A stretch of DNA of 64,000 bases from DATFVJ01 sp963712955 (GTDB lineage Bacteria > Actinomycetota > Actinomycetes > Streptosporangiales > Streptosporangiaceae): NCBI GenBank assembly GCA_963712955.1, contig CAVQKF010000010.1, positions 1 through 64,000 on the forward strand, in the 5' to 3' direction. A program made the translations under genes and the position numbers. Positions 1 through 8,683 of this stretch are shown one piece after another; position 1 is the stretch's first letter; each line of letters opens with the position of its first letter. The notes below the pieces were generated by a model. It worked only from the letters and a program-made list of their open reading frames with translations. It was not told the DNA's origin and did not search any database.

Positions 1-1
1 C

Positions 2-342
2 ACGTACAAGAAGAAAGGCCAGTGGCACACCCGGGCCAAGGCCGTCCTCTACATCACCAGCCTCGCCGAAGACGAGACCACGCCGGAAGACCTCCTCGCC
101 CACGTCCGCGGCCACTGGCGGGTTGAGCACGCTCACTGGCTACGCGATGTGATCTGGAAAGAAGACAAATCACTCATCCGCACCGGAAACGCCCCTCGGT
201 CTGGTCCGCCATCACCAACCTCGTCATCAGCCTTTTCCGCATACACGGAGTAACCAGCTATACCGTCGAAACCCGCCGCTGCGCCCAGGACCCCCGCCGC
301 GCACTCCAGGTCTTGGACCTCACAGCACTCTCACCTGGCTAA
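2..342 (+). pseudogene. ISAs1-family transposase, 3' fragment with frameshift
   Basis: This is the C-terminal end of a DDE transposase of the ISAs1 / H-repeat type, cut by the window start. The reading frame from base 2 shows the family features ARAVLYI-like, GHWRVEHAHWLRDV and EDKSLIRTGN. At about 195-203 the frame shifts by one base, and the remaining tail (SAITNLVISLFRIHG and onward) continues in another frame to a TAA at 340-342. The usual family C-terminus has these two parts joined as RTGNxPxxxxxxxNLAIxLxR, so a single-base indel is inferred. The copy is therefore probably inactive. Confidence 0.75.
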
Positions 343-537
343 ACATTACAAGCGACTTTGGCAAACCCCTGCCGTACGGGCTCCACACACCTTAATACCT
401 TTCCCGCAGGCGACGCTGCTTTGGGTTAAGGCGGCGTCAGCTCGCCAGCTCTGCGCCGAACTGGAACGAGCTGAACGGCAACTCGACGCTGAAATACATC
501 GAAATACGCGCAGAAGCAACAAGATAAGTGACACCTC

Positions 538-1011
538 ATGAACGGCCACCCAGCAGCACCCGCCACCGCGACGTGGCCGTTGTCGAGCGCGCTCGTCCTG
601 GGCGCCCTGCCACCGGCTGCCGGGTGTGCGCGGTTGCATGCGCGCAACGTGATGTGCGAGTGGGGTCTTCCCGACGTCGCGGAGAACGTCGAGCTGGTGG
701 TATCGGAGCTGATGACCAACGCCATCCTGGCCACTGCCGGACCGGACGGGCAGCCGAGGTACGAAGACGATCTGTCGGGTTTGCCGGTGGTTCATGTGCG
801 ATTGTCGTCCGATCGTGCCCGCGTGCTCGTCGAGGTGTGGGATCGGAGCGCAGCATCCCCGGCTGCCAAGCATGCTGAGCCCGATGAGGAAGGCGGCCGG
901 GGCTTGATGCTGGTAGACGCCCTGTGTGAGCAATGGAGCTGGGACGTGGTGCCATGCTGGGCGGGCAAGGTGGTTTGGGCGGTATTAAGGCCCAAGCCGA
1001 CAGCTCAGTAG
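538..1011 (+). CDS. RsbW-like ATP-binding protein (anti-sigma factor kinase type)
   Basis: A 157-residue protein of the HATPase_c_2 family, related to the anti-sigma kinases RsbW/SpoIIAB that are abundant in actinomycetes. The N-box is visible as VVSELMTNAI (about residues 54-63). The D-box region follows as VEVWDRS (about 99-105), and the G-box lies in GGRGLMLVDAL (about 120-130). The order and spacing match the Bergerat ATP fold. These proteins bind or phosphorylate partner regulators of stress sigma factors in the cytoplasm. No partner anti-anti-sigma or sigma gene lies next to it, so the target is unknown. The ATG at 538 was chosen because the protein length is typical for the family. Confidence 0.8.
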   Translation: MNGHPAAPATATWPLSSALVLGALPPAAGCARLHARNVMCEWGLPDVAENVELVVSELMTNAILATAGPDGQPRYEDDLSGLPVVHVRLSSDRARVLVEVWDRSAASPAAKHAEPDEEGGRGLMLVDALCEQWSWDVVPCWAGKVVWAVLRPKPTAQ

Positions 1012-1115
1012 CCACTGGCGTTGCACACAGGTGATCTCGAACCGCAAATCACGAACAATGCACTGACCCTGGCCACTGACCGTCTTGGCGGTGCCGAGCT
1101 GGGTACGATCACAGC

Positions 1116-1346
1116 ATGACCTTCGGCCGGATTACTACCGATCCCGACATGATGGGCGGGCAGCCTTGCATACGCGGGCTGCGGATTCCCGTCGCCACCG
1201 TGGTGGCCATGGTCGCGGACGGCATGACGACCGCGGAGATCATCGCCGAGCTTCCCGACCTCACCCCAGAAGACGTGCGCGAGGCGCTGCAATACGCGGC
1301 CGAGGCCGTCCGGGAGCGTGAGTTGCCGCTGCGGCACTCGGCATGA
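1116..1346 (+). CDS. DUF433 antitoxin-like protein
   Basis: A 76-residue DUF433 protein, the family that pairs with PIN-like toxins (VapB45-type antitoxin). The family core is visible: ITTDPDMMGGQPCIRG followed by LRIPVATVV, then a small helical C-terminus LTPEDVREALQYAAE. It is followed by a DUF5615 gene whose ATG overlaps its stop codon (ATGA), which argues for a co-translated toxin-antitoxin pair. A TACGAT hexamer at 1104-1109 ends seven bases before the ATG and there is no Shine-Dalgarno sequence, so a leaderless mRNA is likely. The role as antitoxin is inferred from family and pairing. Confidence 0.8.
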   Translation: MTFGRITTDPDMMGGQPCIRGLRIPVATVVAMVADGMTTAEIIAELPDLTPEDVREALQYAAEAVRERELPLRHSA

Positions 1347-1783
1347 AGTTCCTGATCGACAACAACCTCTCCCCTGTCCTGGCCGACCTCCTGAAGGCGG
1401 CCGGGCACCACGCGACGCACATCCGGGACTACGGTCTCGAGGCAGCGACAGATCCAGTTGTCCTGGCGCGCGCACATGACGATGACTGCATTCTGATATC
1501 AGCAGACACCGACTTCGGAACGCTCCTGGCCCGCGAGCGAGCGCATGCTCCATCGGTGCTGCTCATCCGCCGGCTCACCGGCCGGCGCGCAGCGGACCAG
1601 GCCGCCGTCATCCTCGCGAACCTGGAGGCTGTCGAAGACGACCTGAACGCCGGGGCCGTGGTGGTCCTCACCGACGACTGGATCCGCGTTTGCCAACCCC
1701 CAGCAAGCCGGACCGGCCACCTTGGCGACGGTCGCCTTGCTGATATCGGCGGGCATAGGCGGGCTGATGGTGAACACAAATGA
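1343..1783 (+). CDS. DUF5615 PIN-like toxin
   Basis: A 146-residue PIN-like (DUF5615) protein, the presumed RNase partner of the upstream DUF433 protein. Acidic residues typical of the fold are visible: LIDNNLSP at residues 4-11 and SADTDFGTL at about 53-61, with LLIRRL in between and a final strand region near VVVLTDDWIRV. Family members usually end soon after this last strand (about 115-120 residues). The additional roughly 25 residues here are low-complexity and may reflect loss of the original stop codon. The start ATG overlaps the stop of the antitoxin gene by four bases. Confidence 0.75.
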   Translation: MKFLIDNNLSPVLADLLKAAGHHATHIRDYGLEAATDPVVLARAHDDDCILISADTDFGTLLARERAHAPSVLLIRRLTGRRAADQAAVILANLEAVEDDLNAGAVVVLTDDWIRVCQPPASRTGHLGDGRLADIGGHRRADGEHK

Positions 1784-2745
1784 GGACGGCCACCCGGGCC
1801 ATAGCCGCTGCGCCAAACCTATATTGCCCGGCGCCAGCCACAGGCACGGGCGGTACCGGAACGTCACGCCACGAACCCGGGACTCGTGATCGCCGGCGTC
1901 CCGCCCCGGCCGCAGCACGCTGAGCCCGGCAACCGGTAAATGACCCCGGGTGTCCACGACTGGTGGACGCCCGGCAGAGGGAAGAATGCGGCCAGGGCCG
2001 GGCGATGAGGGACTGGCCATGACACCCGGTCCCGGGTAGGCAACGGGCGCCAATCATACCGATGGGATCACCTCGGCCAGCTCCCGCAAGGCGGCTGTCA
2101 GCCGCTACCCGCCCTGCCGCGCAGGGCACGCGGACGGCCTGCAAAGAATGAGCGGCCGCACCCCCCGCTGGCGGGGGGACACCCAATAAATCATCATGTC
2201 GCCGGGCAATAAGCCCGCGGGTCGTAGGTAAGCCTGGCTGCCCCTTCGCCGCACCCCGCCGCGAACCGTCATGGCCCGGTCGCCCACGACAGGAAGGCCA
2301 GCCCCCCTTCGCAGATCCCGATCACCAGCGCTCACGCTCCCTGGCCCCGCCGCCCAATGATCCGCTCCCGGGCGGCCGCGTCAAGGGCGCCTGTGGCGCC
2401 GCTCCGCGGGCGCTCCGCGGCCCCTTGACCCGGCCGCCCGCTCGCAGGACCCGGCAGCTATCCGGGGGGCAGGAGCACAATGAGACACACGCCCGGGCCC
2501 GGCACTGAATCCCGCATACAACAAGAAACCGGACCAGTTGCGGTAACGGACCGATGCAGGTAAGCTGCCGCCGGCCTGCCCGCCGGTCTCGGACCAGTCA
2601 CGCACCCCATCGTCCACGGCCTTGACGGACTCACAGCGACATCACGCTCCGTCACCAGCATGTGAACGAACCGGCGCACTCGTGCCGCCGATTGTCTGCG
2701 TCCTGGCCGCATACTTAACCGACGCCCGATTCGATGTGAGTGTGG
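1784..2745. other. Gene-free stretch
   Basis: About 960 bases without a protein I can support on either strand. Reading frames here are long only because the DNA is GC-rich; none shows a recognisable domain. The one structured item is the large inverted repeat at 2370-2440, listed separately. The stretch probably holds the 3' end of the first toxin-antitoxin unit and the upstream region of the next one. Confidence 0.5.
2370..2440. repeat. Long imperfect inverted repeat (REP/MITE-like)
   Basis: The left arm at 2370-2391 (GGGCGGCCGCGTCAAGGG and on) is an imperfect reverse complement of the right arm at 2419-2440 (CCCCTTGACCCGGCCGCCC). The loop itself holds the direct repeat GCTCCGCGG twice. 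The arms end in CAAGGG/CCCTTG, so the transcript could fold into a long GC-rich hairpin. There is no T-run after it, so a classical intrinsic terminator is not supported. It looks more like a dispersed palindromic repeat unit, but I see no second copy in this window. Confidence 0.5.
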
Positions 2746-2779
2746 TTGCGAACTGACGCTTCTAGCGCCATAATGGCGC
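2746..2779 (+). promoter_or_regulatory. Leaderless vapBC promoter with overlapping operator
   Basis: A -35 like hexamer TTGCGA lies at 2746-2751 and a -10 like CATAAT at 2769-2774, separated by 17 bases. The vapB ATG starts at 2781, about where transcription should begin, and no ribosome binding site is present, so the mRNA is probably leaderless. The -10 box lies inside a perfect palindrome, GCGCCAT-A-ATGGCGC (2765-2779). This is a natural operator for a ribbon-helix-helix antitoxin, so autorepression by VapB or VapBC is inferred. Confidence 0.6.
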
Positions 2780-2780
2780 C

Positions 2781-3011
2781 ATGCCCAGTGTGCAAATCAA
2801 GGATGTCCCGGAACAGACCCACGCTGTCTTGCGCCAACGCGCCGCGGCCGCACACCAATCCCTCCAGGAGTACTTGCGCGCCAGGCTGATCGAAGAAGCA
2901 AGCGAGCCAACCCTGGAGGAGGTCCTTGACCGGGCGGGTGGCCGCTCCGGCGGTTCAGTACCGTTGAAAACCGCGGTATCGACGCTCCACGCCGACCGTG
3001 ATCGTCGTTGA
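2781..3011 (+). CDS. vapB: VapB-type ribbon-helix-helix antitoxin
   Basis: A 76-residue antitoxin of the FitA/VapB ribbon-helix-helix class. The N-terminal strand is PSVQIKDVPE (residues 2-11). It is followed by the two helices THAVLRQRAAAAHQSLQEYL, with a flexible C-terminus that would wrap the toxin. It should bind the palindromic operator at 2765-2779 and neutralise the PIN toxin encoded just downstream. The toxin gene starts 14 bases before this stop codon, in another frame, which is typical of co-translated modules. Confidence 0.85.
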   Translation: MPSVQIKDVPEQTHAVLRQRAAAAHQSLQEYLRARLIEEASEPTLEEVLDRAGGRSGGSVPLKTAVSTLHADRDRR

Positions 3012-3399
3012 TGCCAGCGTCGTGGCCGTAGCCCTCGCTGACGACGGCCACGATGGCGATCACGCACGTAGCCGCCTGCGCGGCGAACGGCTGACCGCGC
3101 CAGAGCTGGTCGATCTCGAGACCGCCTCGGTCTGGCGACGGCAGATACGGGAAGGCTTCATGGACGCTCGCCGAGCCGTGCTGGCCCTGGCTGACCTCGC
3201 AGCTCTGCCGCTGCGGCGGGCATCGCACCGCCCCCTGCTCAACCGCTGCTGGGAACTTCGCGAAAATGTGACAATCTACGACGCGTCGTATGTCGCGCTC
3301 GCCGAGGGGTTGGGCGTGACCTTGCTCACCGGTGACCAGAGGCTGGCACGAGCCACTGGCCCGCGCTGCCATATCGAAGTACTGGGCTCATCACCCTGA
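2998..3399 (+). CDS. vapC: VapC-type PIN-domain ribonuclease toxin
   Basis: A 133-residue PIN toxin. The four acidic positions expected of VapC are visible: Asp in IVVDASVV (residue 5), Glu in PELVDLETASVW (about 36-41), Asp in IYDASYVALAE (about 95), and the Asp of LLTGDQRLA (about 113). These coordinate Mg2+ for RNA cleavage, commonly of tRNA or rRNA loops. The GTG at 2998 overlaps the vapB reading frame by 14 bases and gives the normal family length. All catalytic residues seem intact, so the module should be functional. Confidence 0.88.
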   Translation: MIVVDASVVAVALADDGHDGDHARSRLRGERLTAPELVDLETASVWRRQIREGFMDARRAVLALADLAALPLRRASHRPLLNRCWELRENVTIYDASYVALAEGLGVTLLTGDQRLARATGPRCHIEVLGSSP

Positions 3400-5037
3400 G
3401 CCGCCGATTCCGCTTCCTTCTAGCCGCAGGTAGGGCTGTTGCTGAGGCTCTTACCGTCGCCGCCCGGGAGGATACTTCGCGTCCGCGGGGGGCCGACTGG
3501 GCCGGGCGTTGCGCTTGACGCCTTTCCCGGTCAGCCCTCGGTGAAGTGCACCGGCCTCAGCCTCCGGCCGGTCCAGGCTGGGAAGCGTGCTCTTGTCACG
3601 CTGGCGGCTGGATCGGGGAGCGGGCATGGTCGTGGTGGCTCACTCGGGTGGCTGCCTGCTGCTACCTGCGATCGCCCGCGAGGTAGGCGCCCGCCGCGCC
3701 GCAGCCCGCGCTCAGCGCGAGGACGGATTCGAATACAGCCAGTTCGCCGGCATCCGGTCCGCTCATACGATCGGCACCAGTGACCTTGCGCTGCGAAAAC
3801 TGCCACACCGCCGTGGCCCCCCGGCCCACGAATGCACCAGCTGCGGCAGCCCTCCGGACGACTCCTTCCTGCGTGGCCCCTCACCCGCGCCATAGCCCGC
3901 CGACGCCTGCCCCGGCAGACTCCCGGGAACTGGTAGATCCGGCCGCACGGTCACGACCAGCAAGTGGGTCGACCGCCCACTCCGAATCGGCGGGCGTCAG
4001 CAAGCTCTCACGGCACCCCCACGGACTCACCTGGGAGATCCGTCAGCTGGTCCAGCGGCCAGGCGGCAGTCGCGCTGCGGATGGAGGTCGTGCACCGGCT
4101 CGCGAGGGCAGCGCTGGCCGGCAAGCTGGACCCGGTCGTCGCCTCCGCTGCGGCGGAGATGCTCATCGGCTCGCTGCTCCCCCGCGCCGGCGCTGACCCC
4201 CCGGACGGCGACGCCGACCAGGCGCTGGCGCAGCGCGCGGCAGCCGTTATGGGCCAAACCAGCCGGTACCTGGCGTGGCTGGCGAGCACGTCCCTGGCCT
4301 TGTCGGCGCGGCAGGTCACCACCGCGGGCGCGGCACGCGAGCTGGCCGCCTCAGCGTGGGGGTCCGTCACCACAGCCTGCGCCTGGCCGGCCCCGGCCCG
4401 CCGTACGCGGCCGGCACCGCGGACCTGGGCACGCCGCTGCCGGGCGCGGCCAGCGTGCTGGCCTGGATCAGCGGCTTCACCGAATTCCACCGCCGGCGAG
4501 CCCAGATGAGCAGCTGCGCGTGTTCCTGGCCGGGCTGCCCCGGCCGGTGCTGGACGCCACCGCCAGGCTGGTGTCACGGGCCTTATGTGCCTGGTCGCCC
4601 GCTACCGGGCCCGGATCCCGCGCCTGGTCTACGCCGCCACCAGCCACGACGTCGCCACCTACGGATTCGAGGACCTTCAGTTCTACCGCGAACTCATCCA
4701 CCCCAACGATGAGCACTCCTCCAGGAGGACGCCGCTGACGGCGAGCTGCGCGAGGCGGCGGCAGCGCAGGCCTGCGCGCCTGGGCGCAGCAGCTCCCTTT
4801 CCCCGTCGAACCCAAATACTGTCCCCAAGCAGCTCGAAGTACTCCCGCAACATGCCGGCCACCGCCCGACCCTTGGGCCCCATGGCCGGCAGTGACTGCT
4901 GACGGCGTTTGCCGTGACTCATTCGGCCAGTGCAAGCCGGATCAGGGCGATGGCAAGAGATCATGCCTCGGGGCCAAGCCGGGCACGGCGGCCGGCCGTG
5001 TCAGCCGCCAGCGCGGGCGGGCAGTACGGTGGGAGAA
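3400..5037 (+). pseudogene. Decayed coding region (hydrolase-like fragment and unknown remnant)
   Basis: No intact gene is visible in these 1.6 kb. From 3626 a short frame reads MVVVAHSGGCLLLPAIA, which resembles the nucleophile elbow (AHSGG) of alpha/beta hydrolases, but the rest of that fold is missing. From about 4063 to 4740, protein-like sequence runs through three frames: HRLARAALAGKLDPVVASAA, then GAASVLAWISGFTEF, then ARYRARIPRLVYAATSHDV. This is the pattern of a frameshifted, unrecognised gene. The end of the stretch carries the upstream region of the CoA-binding protein gene. Function of the second remnant is unknown. Confidence 0.4.
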
Positions 5038-5463
5038 GTGACCGATACGGACGCCATCGCCGCGCACATCCTTACCACCTACGACACCATCACCGTCGTA
5101 GGTGCCAGTGCTGCCCCAGCGAAGGCAGCGCATTACGTGCCCGCGCACATGCAGCAGCACGGATGGCGCATCATCCCGGTCAACCCGCACGCTGACACGA
5201 TTGTCGGCGAGCATGTCTACCGGACGCTCCGGGATGTCCCCGTGCAGATTGGCCTGGTCAATGTATTCAGGCCAGCGGGGCAGACGCCGGATATCGCCCG
5301 CGAGGCGGTGGCAGCGGGAGCCACGGCCTTGTGGCTGCAACTGGGCATCGCGTCGCAGGAGGCCCGTGCCATCGCTGAGGAGGCCGGGCTGCTCTACGTG
5401 GAAGATCGCTGCCTGATCATCGAACAACGCCGCCTGAAGCTGCACGCACCCAGCCCGCAGTGA
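5038..5463 (+). CDS. YccU-type CoA-binding protein
   Basis: A 141-residue Rossmann-fold protein of the CoA_binding_2 (YccU) family. The nucleotide-binding strand and loop are seen as TVVGASAAPAKAAHYVPAHM (about residues 18-37). Later family features are IIPVNPHAD, VNVFRPAGQTPDIAREAVAAG and a C-terminal YVEDRCLIIEQRRL. The GTG at 5038 was chosen over upstream alternatives because it follows a GGTGGGAG ribosome binding site and gives the standard family length. Proteins of this family bind coenzyme A, but their cell role is not settled. It stands alone, with no obvious operon partner. Confidence 0.85.
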   Translation: MTDTDAIAAHILTTYDTITVVGASAAPAKAAHYVPAHMQQHGWRIIPVNPHADTIVGEHVYRTLRDVPVQIGLVNVFRPAGQTPDIAREAVAAGATALWLQLGIASQEARAIAEEAGLLYVEDRCLIIEQRRLKLHAPSPQ

Positions 5464-5610
5464 CCAACGCCGGCCGGTCAGGCATTGAGGCTGCTTCAGG
5501 AAGCGCTTGCGCAGCAGGGCAGGTCACTCGGTTAGCACCTGCGCCCAACCCTCGCAGATCTCGGCCCTGGAGTTGCCGCACGTCCAGAACCAATCGCAGA
5601 GGAGAGCACC

Positions 5611-6186
5611 ATGACGTCCCTGCCCGGCCGCCCACACACCGCGCTGCTCGTCATCGACGTCCAGAACGACGTCGTGGCCAACGCGCACAACCGTGACGGC
5701 GTGATCGCCAACATCGCCGTCCTCGTGGGCAGGGCAAGAGCCGGGGGTGCACCCGTCATCTGGGTGCAACACTCCGACGGCAACTTGCCGCAGGACAGCG
5801 ACGGCTGGCAGTACGTCCCCGAGCTCACCCGGGAGGGGTCCGAGCCGCTGATCCACAAGCAGTACGGCGACTCCTTCGAAGCCACCGACCTGGAGGCCGT
5901 CCTTGCCGAGCGTCAGGTGGGGCGCCTGATCGTCACCGGAGCGCAGACCGACGCGTGCATCCGCTCGACGCTGCACGGGGCGATCGTCCGGGGCTACGAC
6001 GCGACGTTGGTCAGCGACGCCCACACCACCGAAGACCAGACCCAGTGGGGCGCGCCGGCACCTGACAAAGTCATTGCCCACACGAACCTCTACTGGCAGT
6101 ACCAGACCGCTCCCGGACGGCGCGGAGGGACGGCCCCGACCGATTCCGTCGACTTCGGTGGGACCCTGAGGATGGGCCGGCATTGA
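5611..6186 (+). CDS. Isochorismatase-family cysteine hydrolase
   Basis: A 191-residue cysteine hydrolase of the isochorismatase superfamily. The catalytic triad is visible: Asp in LLVIDVQNDV (about residue 16), Lys in HKQYGDSF (about 90) and Cys in TGAQTDACIRST (about 119), with the cis-peptide VTGAQ just before it. The ATG at 5611 follows an AGAGGAGAG ribosome binding site. Such enzymes hydrolyse isochorismate, nicotinamide-like or carbamoyl substrates; the neighbourhood does not reveal which. It reads as a single-gene unit. Confidence 0.88.
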   Translation: MTSLPGRPHTALLVIDVQNDVVANAHNRDGVIANIAVLVGRARAGGAPVIWVQHSDGNLPQDSDGWQYVPELTREGSEPLIHKQYGDSFEATDLEAVLAERQVGRLIVTGAQTDACIRSTLHGAIVRGYDATLVSDAHTTEDQTQWGAPAPDKVIAHTNLYWQYQTAPGRRGGTAPTDSVDFGGTLRMGRH

Positions 6187-6611
6187 GATGGGCACCGGTC
6201 TCGTAGCCTGCAGCCTTTGACTGCCAACGCTGGCATCGGCATGTCAGGCCGGCTCTCGCCAGGCATCCCAATAGCGGCGGCGTCTACGGCCGGTCCCTGC
6301 GATGGGTCACCGCTGCTGGTGTCCGGCTCACCCGGGGTGTCGTCACCCCTGTAAGGCACACCACGGGCCACTGCCTGTTCGATCGCCGACAGCTCATACC
6401 CCCGGGCCAGCAAGGTCAGCCACCGGCCAGCGTCTTTGCGGGAGCAGGGGCCCACTCGTCGGTGCGCCTGGTGCCGCGGCGGTCACCGTACCGGCCATCT
6501 CGGACTCGTAGGCGACCGCGATCGGGGCCAGGATGAGGCGAACATTCTGCTGGGGTCGCTCATGCCGGGTCCGGTGGTGGCCGGGTCACGCTGCGGGTCG
6601 GATGACGGGGT
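6187..6611. other. Gene-free stretch with a possible minus-strand remnant
   Basis: About 425 bases between a cysteine hydrolase and an aldo/keto reductase gene, which converge. On the minus strand, around 6310-6450, one frame reads SRKDAGRWLTLLARGYELSA and onward with a protein-like composition. It has no stable start and I recognise no family. I treat it as a possible remnant and see no RNA gene or clear terminator. Confidence 0.35.
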
Positions 6612-7521
6612 TCAGCTCTCCGGGACGAGGTCCGTGATGGCCTGTACTTCCGCGGGCGTCAGGCGGATCGTCTCGGCGGCCAGGTTGTCGATCAGGTGGG
6701 AGAGACTTGTCGTTCCGGGGATGGGCAGGCTGGCCGGCGAGCGGTGCAGCTGCCAGGCCAGGGCGATCTGCGGGATGGTCGCCTGGTACCGGCGGGCGAT
6801 GGGCTCGAGGATCTCGGCGACGTGGGGGTCGCCGGTTTCGGTCACGGTGACCGGGTGCCAGGGCGAGAACACCGCGCCTGTTTTCTCGGCGGCGTCCAGC
6901 AGCTCGGCTCCGATGCGGACGGCGGGGTTGTAGTGCGCGGTTACGGCGGCGATGCCGGCGATGGCCCGGGAAGCGTGAAACTGGTCGGTCGTGACGTTGG
7001 ACAGGCCGATGTTGGCGATCAGTCCCTGCTCGCGGAGCTCGGCGAGGGTGGCGACCTGATCCTCGAACGGCACGTCCGTGGCCCGGCCGCTGTGCAGGTA
7101 GTACAGGTCGATCCGCTCGACGCCGAGCCGGCGGGCGCTCATCTGCGCGCTCTGCCGCAGGTAGTTCCGGTTACCCACCGCATCCAGCGTCGAGTAGTCG
7201 TAGCCGCCCCGGACGAAGCCGCCCTTGGTCGCGATCACCAGGCCGTCGGGATAGGGGTGAAGGGCGTCGTGGATGAGGATCTCGTTGGAGTGCGGCCCGT
7301 ACACATCAGCGGTATCGATGAACGTGATCCCGGCGTCCACCGCGTCCCGCAGCAGGGGCGATGCCGTCGTCCCGGTCGGGATAGTCACCCCAGACCTGGC
7401 TCCCCGTCAGCCTCATCGCCCCGTAGCCGACTCGGCCGACCGCCAGGTCAGCGCCGATGGTGACCGTGCTGCCCGTCTCCCCGGCACGAGGCGGGGCCGC
7501 CGTAACGGGACCGTTTTCCAT
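6612..7521 (-). pseudogene. Aldo/keto reductase, one frameshift
   Basis: A complete aldo/keto reductase (NADPH-dependent TIM-barrel oxidoreductase) split by one indel. The start ATG at 7521 follows GGAGGAACG. The first part reads GYGAMRLTG and WGDYPDRDDGIA. Then the frame changes at the G-run 7355-7358 on the plus strand and continues as LLRDAVDAGITFIDTADVYG. Catalytic Asp and Tyr are in FIDTADVYGP, Lys in VIATKGG and His in YYLHS. Removing one base from the run restores a roughly 300-residue enzyme of normal length. The gene is divergent from a TetR gene with a palindrome between them, so TetR control is inferred. Whether the shift is real or a sequencing error cannot be judged here. Confidence 0.8.
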
Positions 7522-7603
7522 CGTCGTTCCTCCTTCGGGTGCGTGCCCTGTGCAGCGCGGCCGGTGACCTTAGATGTCCCGGCAGCTCTTGCCAGCACAA
7601 TAG

Positions 7604-7621
7604 ACGTAACGATCGTTACGT
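7604..7621. promoter_or_regulatory. Perfect 18-bp palindrome, TetR operator candidate
   Basis: The sequence ACGTAACGATCGTTACGT at 7604-7621 is its own exact reverse complement. It lies 14 bases before the TetR start codon and about 80 bases from the divergent reductase start. TetR-family repressors bind such palindromes, and cores of the form TAACGnnCGTTA are common. It probably serves both divergent promoters. Confidence 0.75.
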
Positions 7622-7635
7622 GTAAAGTTGAGGCC

Positions 7636-8235
7636 ATGGGACGGCATCCCCAGCCCGAGCGGCGAGCCGCGCTGCTCGATGCCTGCACCCGCCACGTGCT
7701 CGACCGCGGGATCAGCGGGCTGTCCATCACCTCACTGGCCGCGGCCGCCGGAACCAGCGCGCGCATGCTCATCTACCACTTCGGCAGCAAAGATCAGCTC
7801 GTGACCGAGGTCCTGCACGAGGCCCGGCGGCGCCAGCAGGCCCTGTTTGGCGGGCTCCTCCAGCCGCGCCCCGGCGTCCCGTATCCCGACGTGCTGCGTG
7901 CTGCGTGGCGTCAGCTGACCAGCCCCGCAGCCATGCCCTACCACAGGCTCTTCCGGGAGCTGCACGATCTCCCCGCGCAATCCTCTCCCTGGAAAGGCTT
8001 CCCGGCCCATGCCACAGGCGAGTGGCTCGCCGTCGTCACCGCGGGACTGCAAGCCGCCGGCTACGAGGATCCTCAGGTCGCGGCCACCCTGATCGTCGCC
8101 GCCTCACGCGGCCTGCTCCTGGACCTCCAGGTCACGTCCGACCGGGAACGCGCCGACGCCGCCTTCGGCGCGCTCATAGATCTTCTGACCGAGGCCCGCA
8201 CCAGCACCGGAATCAGAAAAGCCCGCGAACCGTGA
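7636..8235 (+). CDS. TetR-family repressor
   Basis: A 199-residue TetR/AcrR regulator. The N-terminal helix-turn-helix is clear: RAALLDACTRHVLDRGISGL, then SITSLAAAAGTSARMLIYHF with the signature recognition-helix end YHFGSKDQLVTEVL. The C-terminal ligand domain is helical and variable. The ATG at 7636 puts the HTH at the usual distance from the start, so longer upstream frames were rejected. The palindrome at 7604-7621 is the likely operator for itself and for the divergent reductase gene, whose substrate may be the inducer. Confidence 0.88.
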   Translation: MGRHPQPERRAALLDACTRHVLDRGISGLSITSLAAAAGTSARMLIYHFGSKDQLVTEVLHEARRRQQALFGGLLQPRPGVPYPDVLRAAWRQLTSPAAMPYHRLFRELHDLPAQSSPWKGFPAHATGEWLAVVTAGLQAAGYEDPQVAATLIVAASRGLLLDLQVTSDRERADAAFGALIDLLTEARTSTGIRKAREP

Positions 8236-8683
8236 GCCCTATGCGACGCCAGCCATCCCGGATCCGATATCGCGCAAGAACGACTGATATGCGTATGCGT
8301 TCTGGCGCGATCACACCCGTTCCGCGGCGCGCCGAGTCGGCAGTTCGGTGCGTTCTCAGCATTTCCGACTGCCTCCGGCTTCATAACGTTGCGTGTTCGT
8401 AAGTCGCGTGCGCCAAGCAGGCGGGCTGTCCAACGCAGCGGCCGTCGGGGGTCCTACCTGGCGTCGTCCACCGTCTGAGGGCCGAGGCGGAACAGCGGCC
8501 CGGTCTTTGCAGCCCTGTTCCGCGGCGCTCAGTTCGTCTGTGGTCCAGATTCCAGCGCCTTCGCCGAACTATCCGGCGATGGTTCGCATCGAAGGGATCA
8601 GCTGGCATCAAGGACCGTGCGCGGTCGCGTCGGTGGCGATGAGGCCGCCCGGCCGGGGGCGGATGCGATCGGAGTCCCGATCT
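8236..8683. other. Gene-free stretch
   Basis: About 450 bases between the 3' ends of two convergent TetR genes. No protein frame here resembles a known family and I see no strong hairpin followed by a T-run. I see nothing else in it. Confidence 0.5.
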
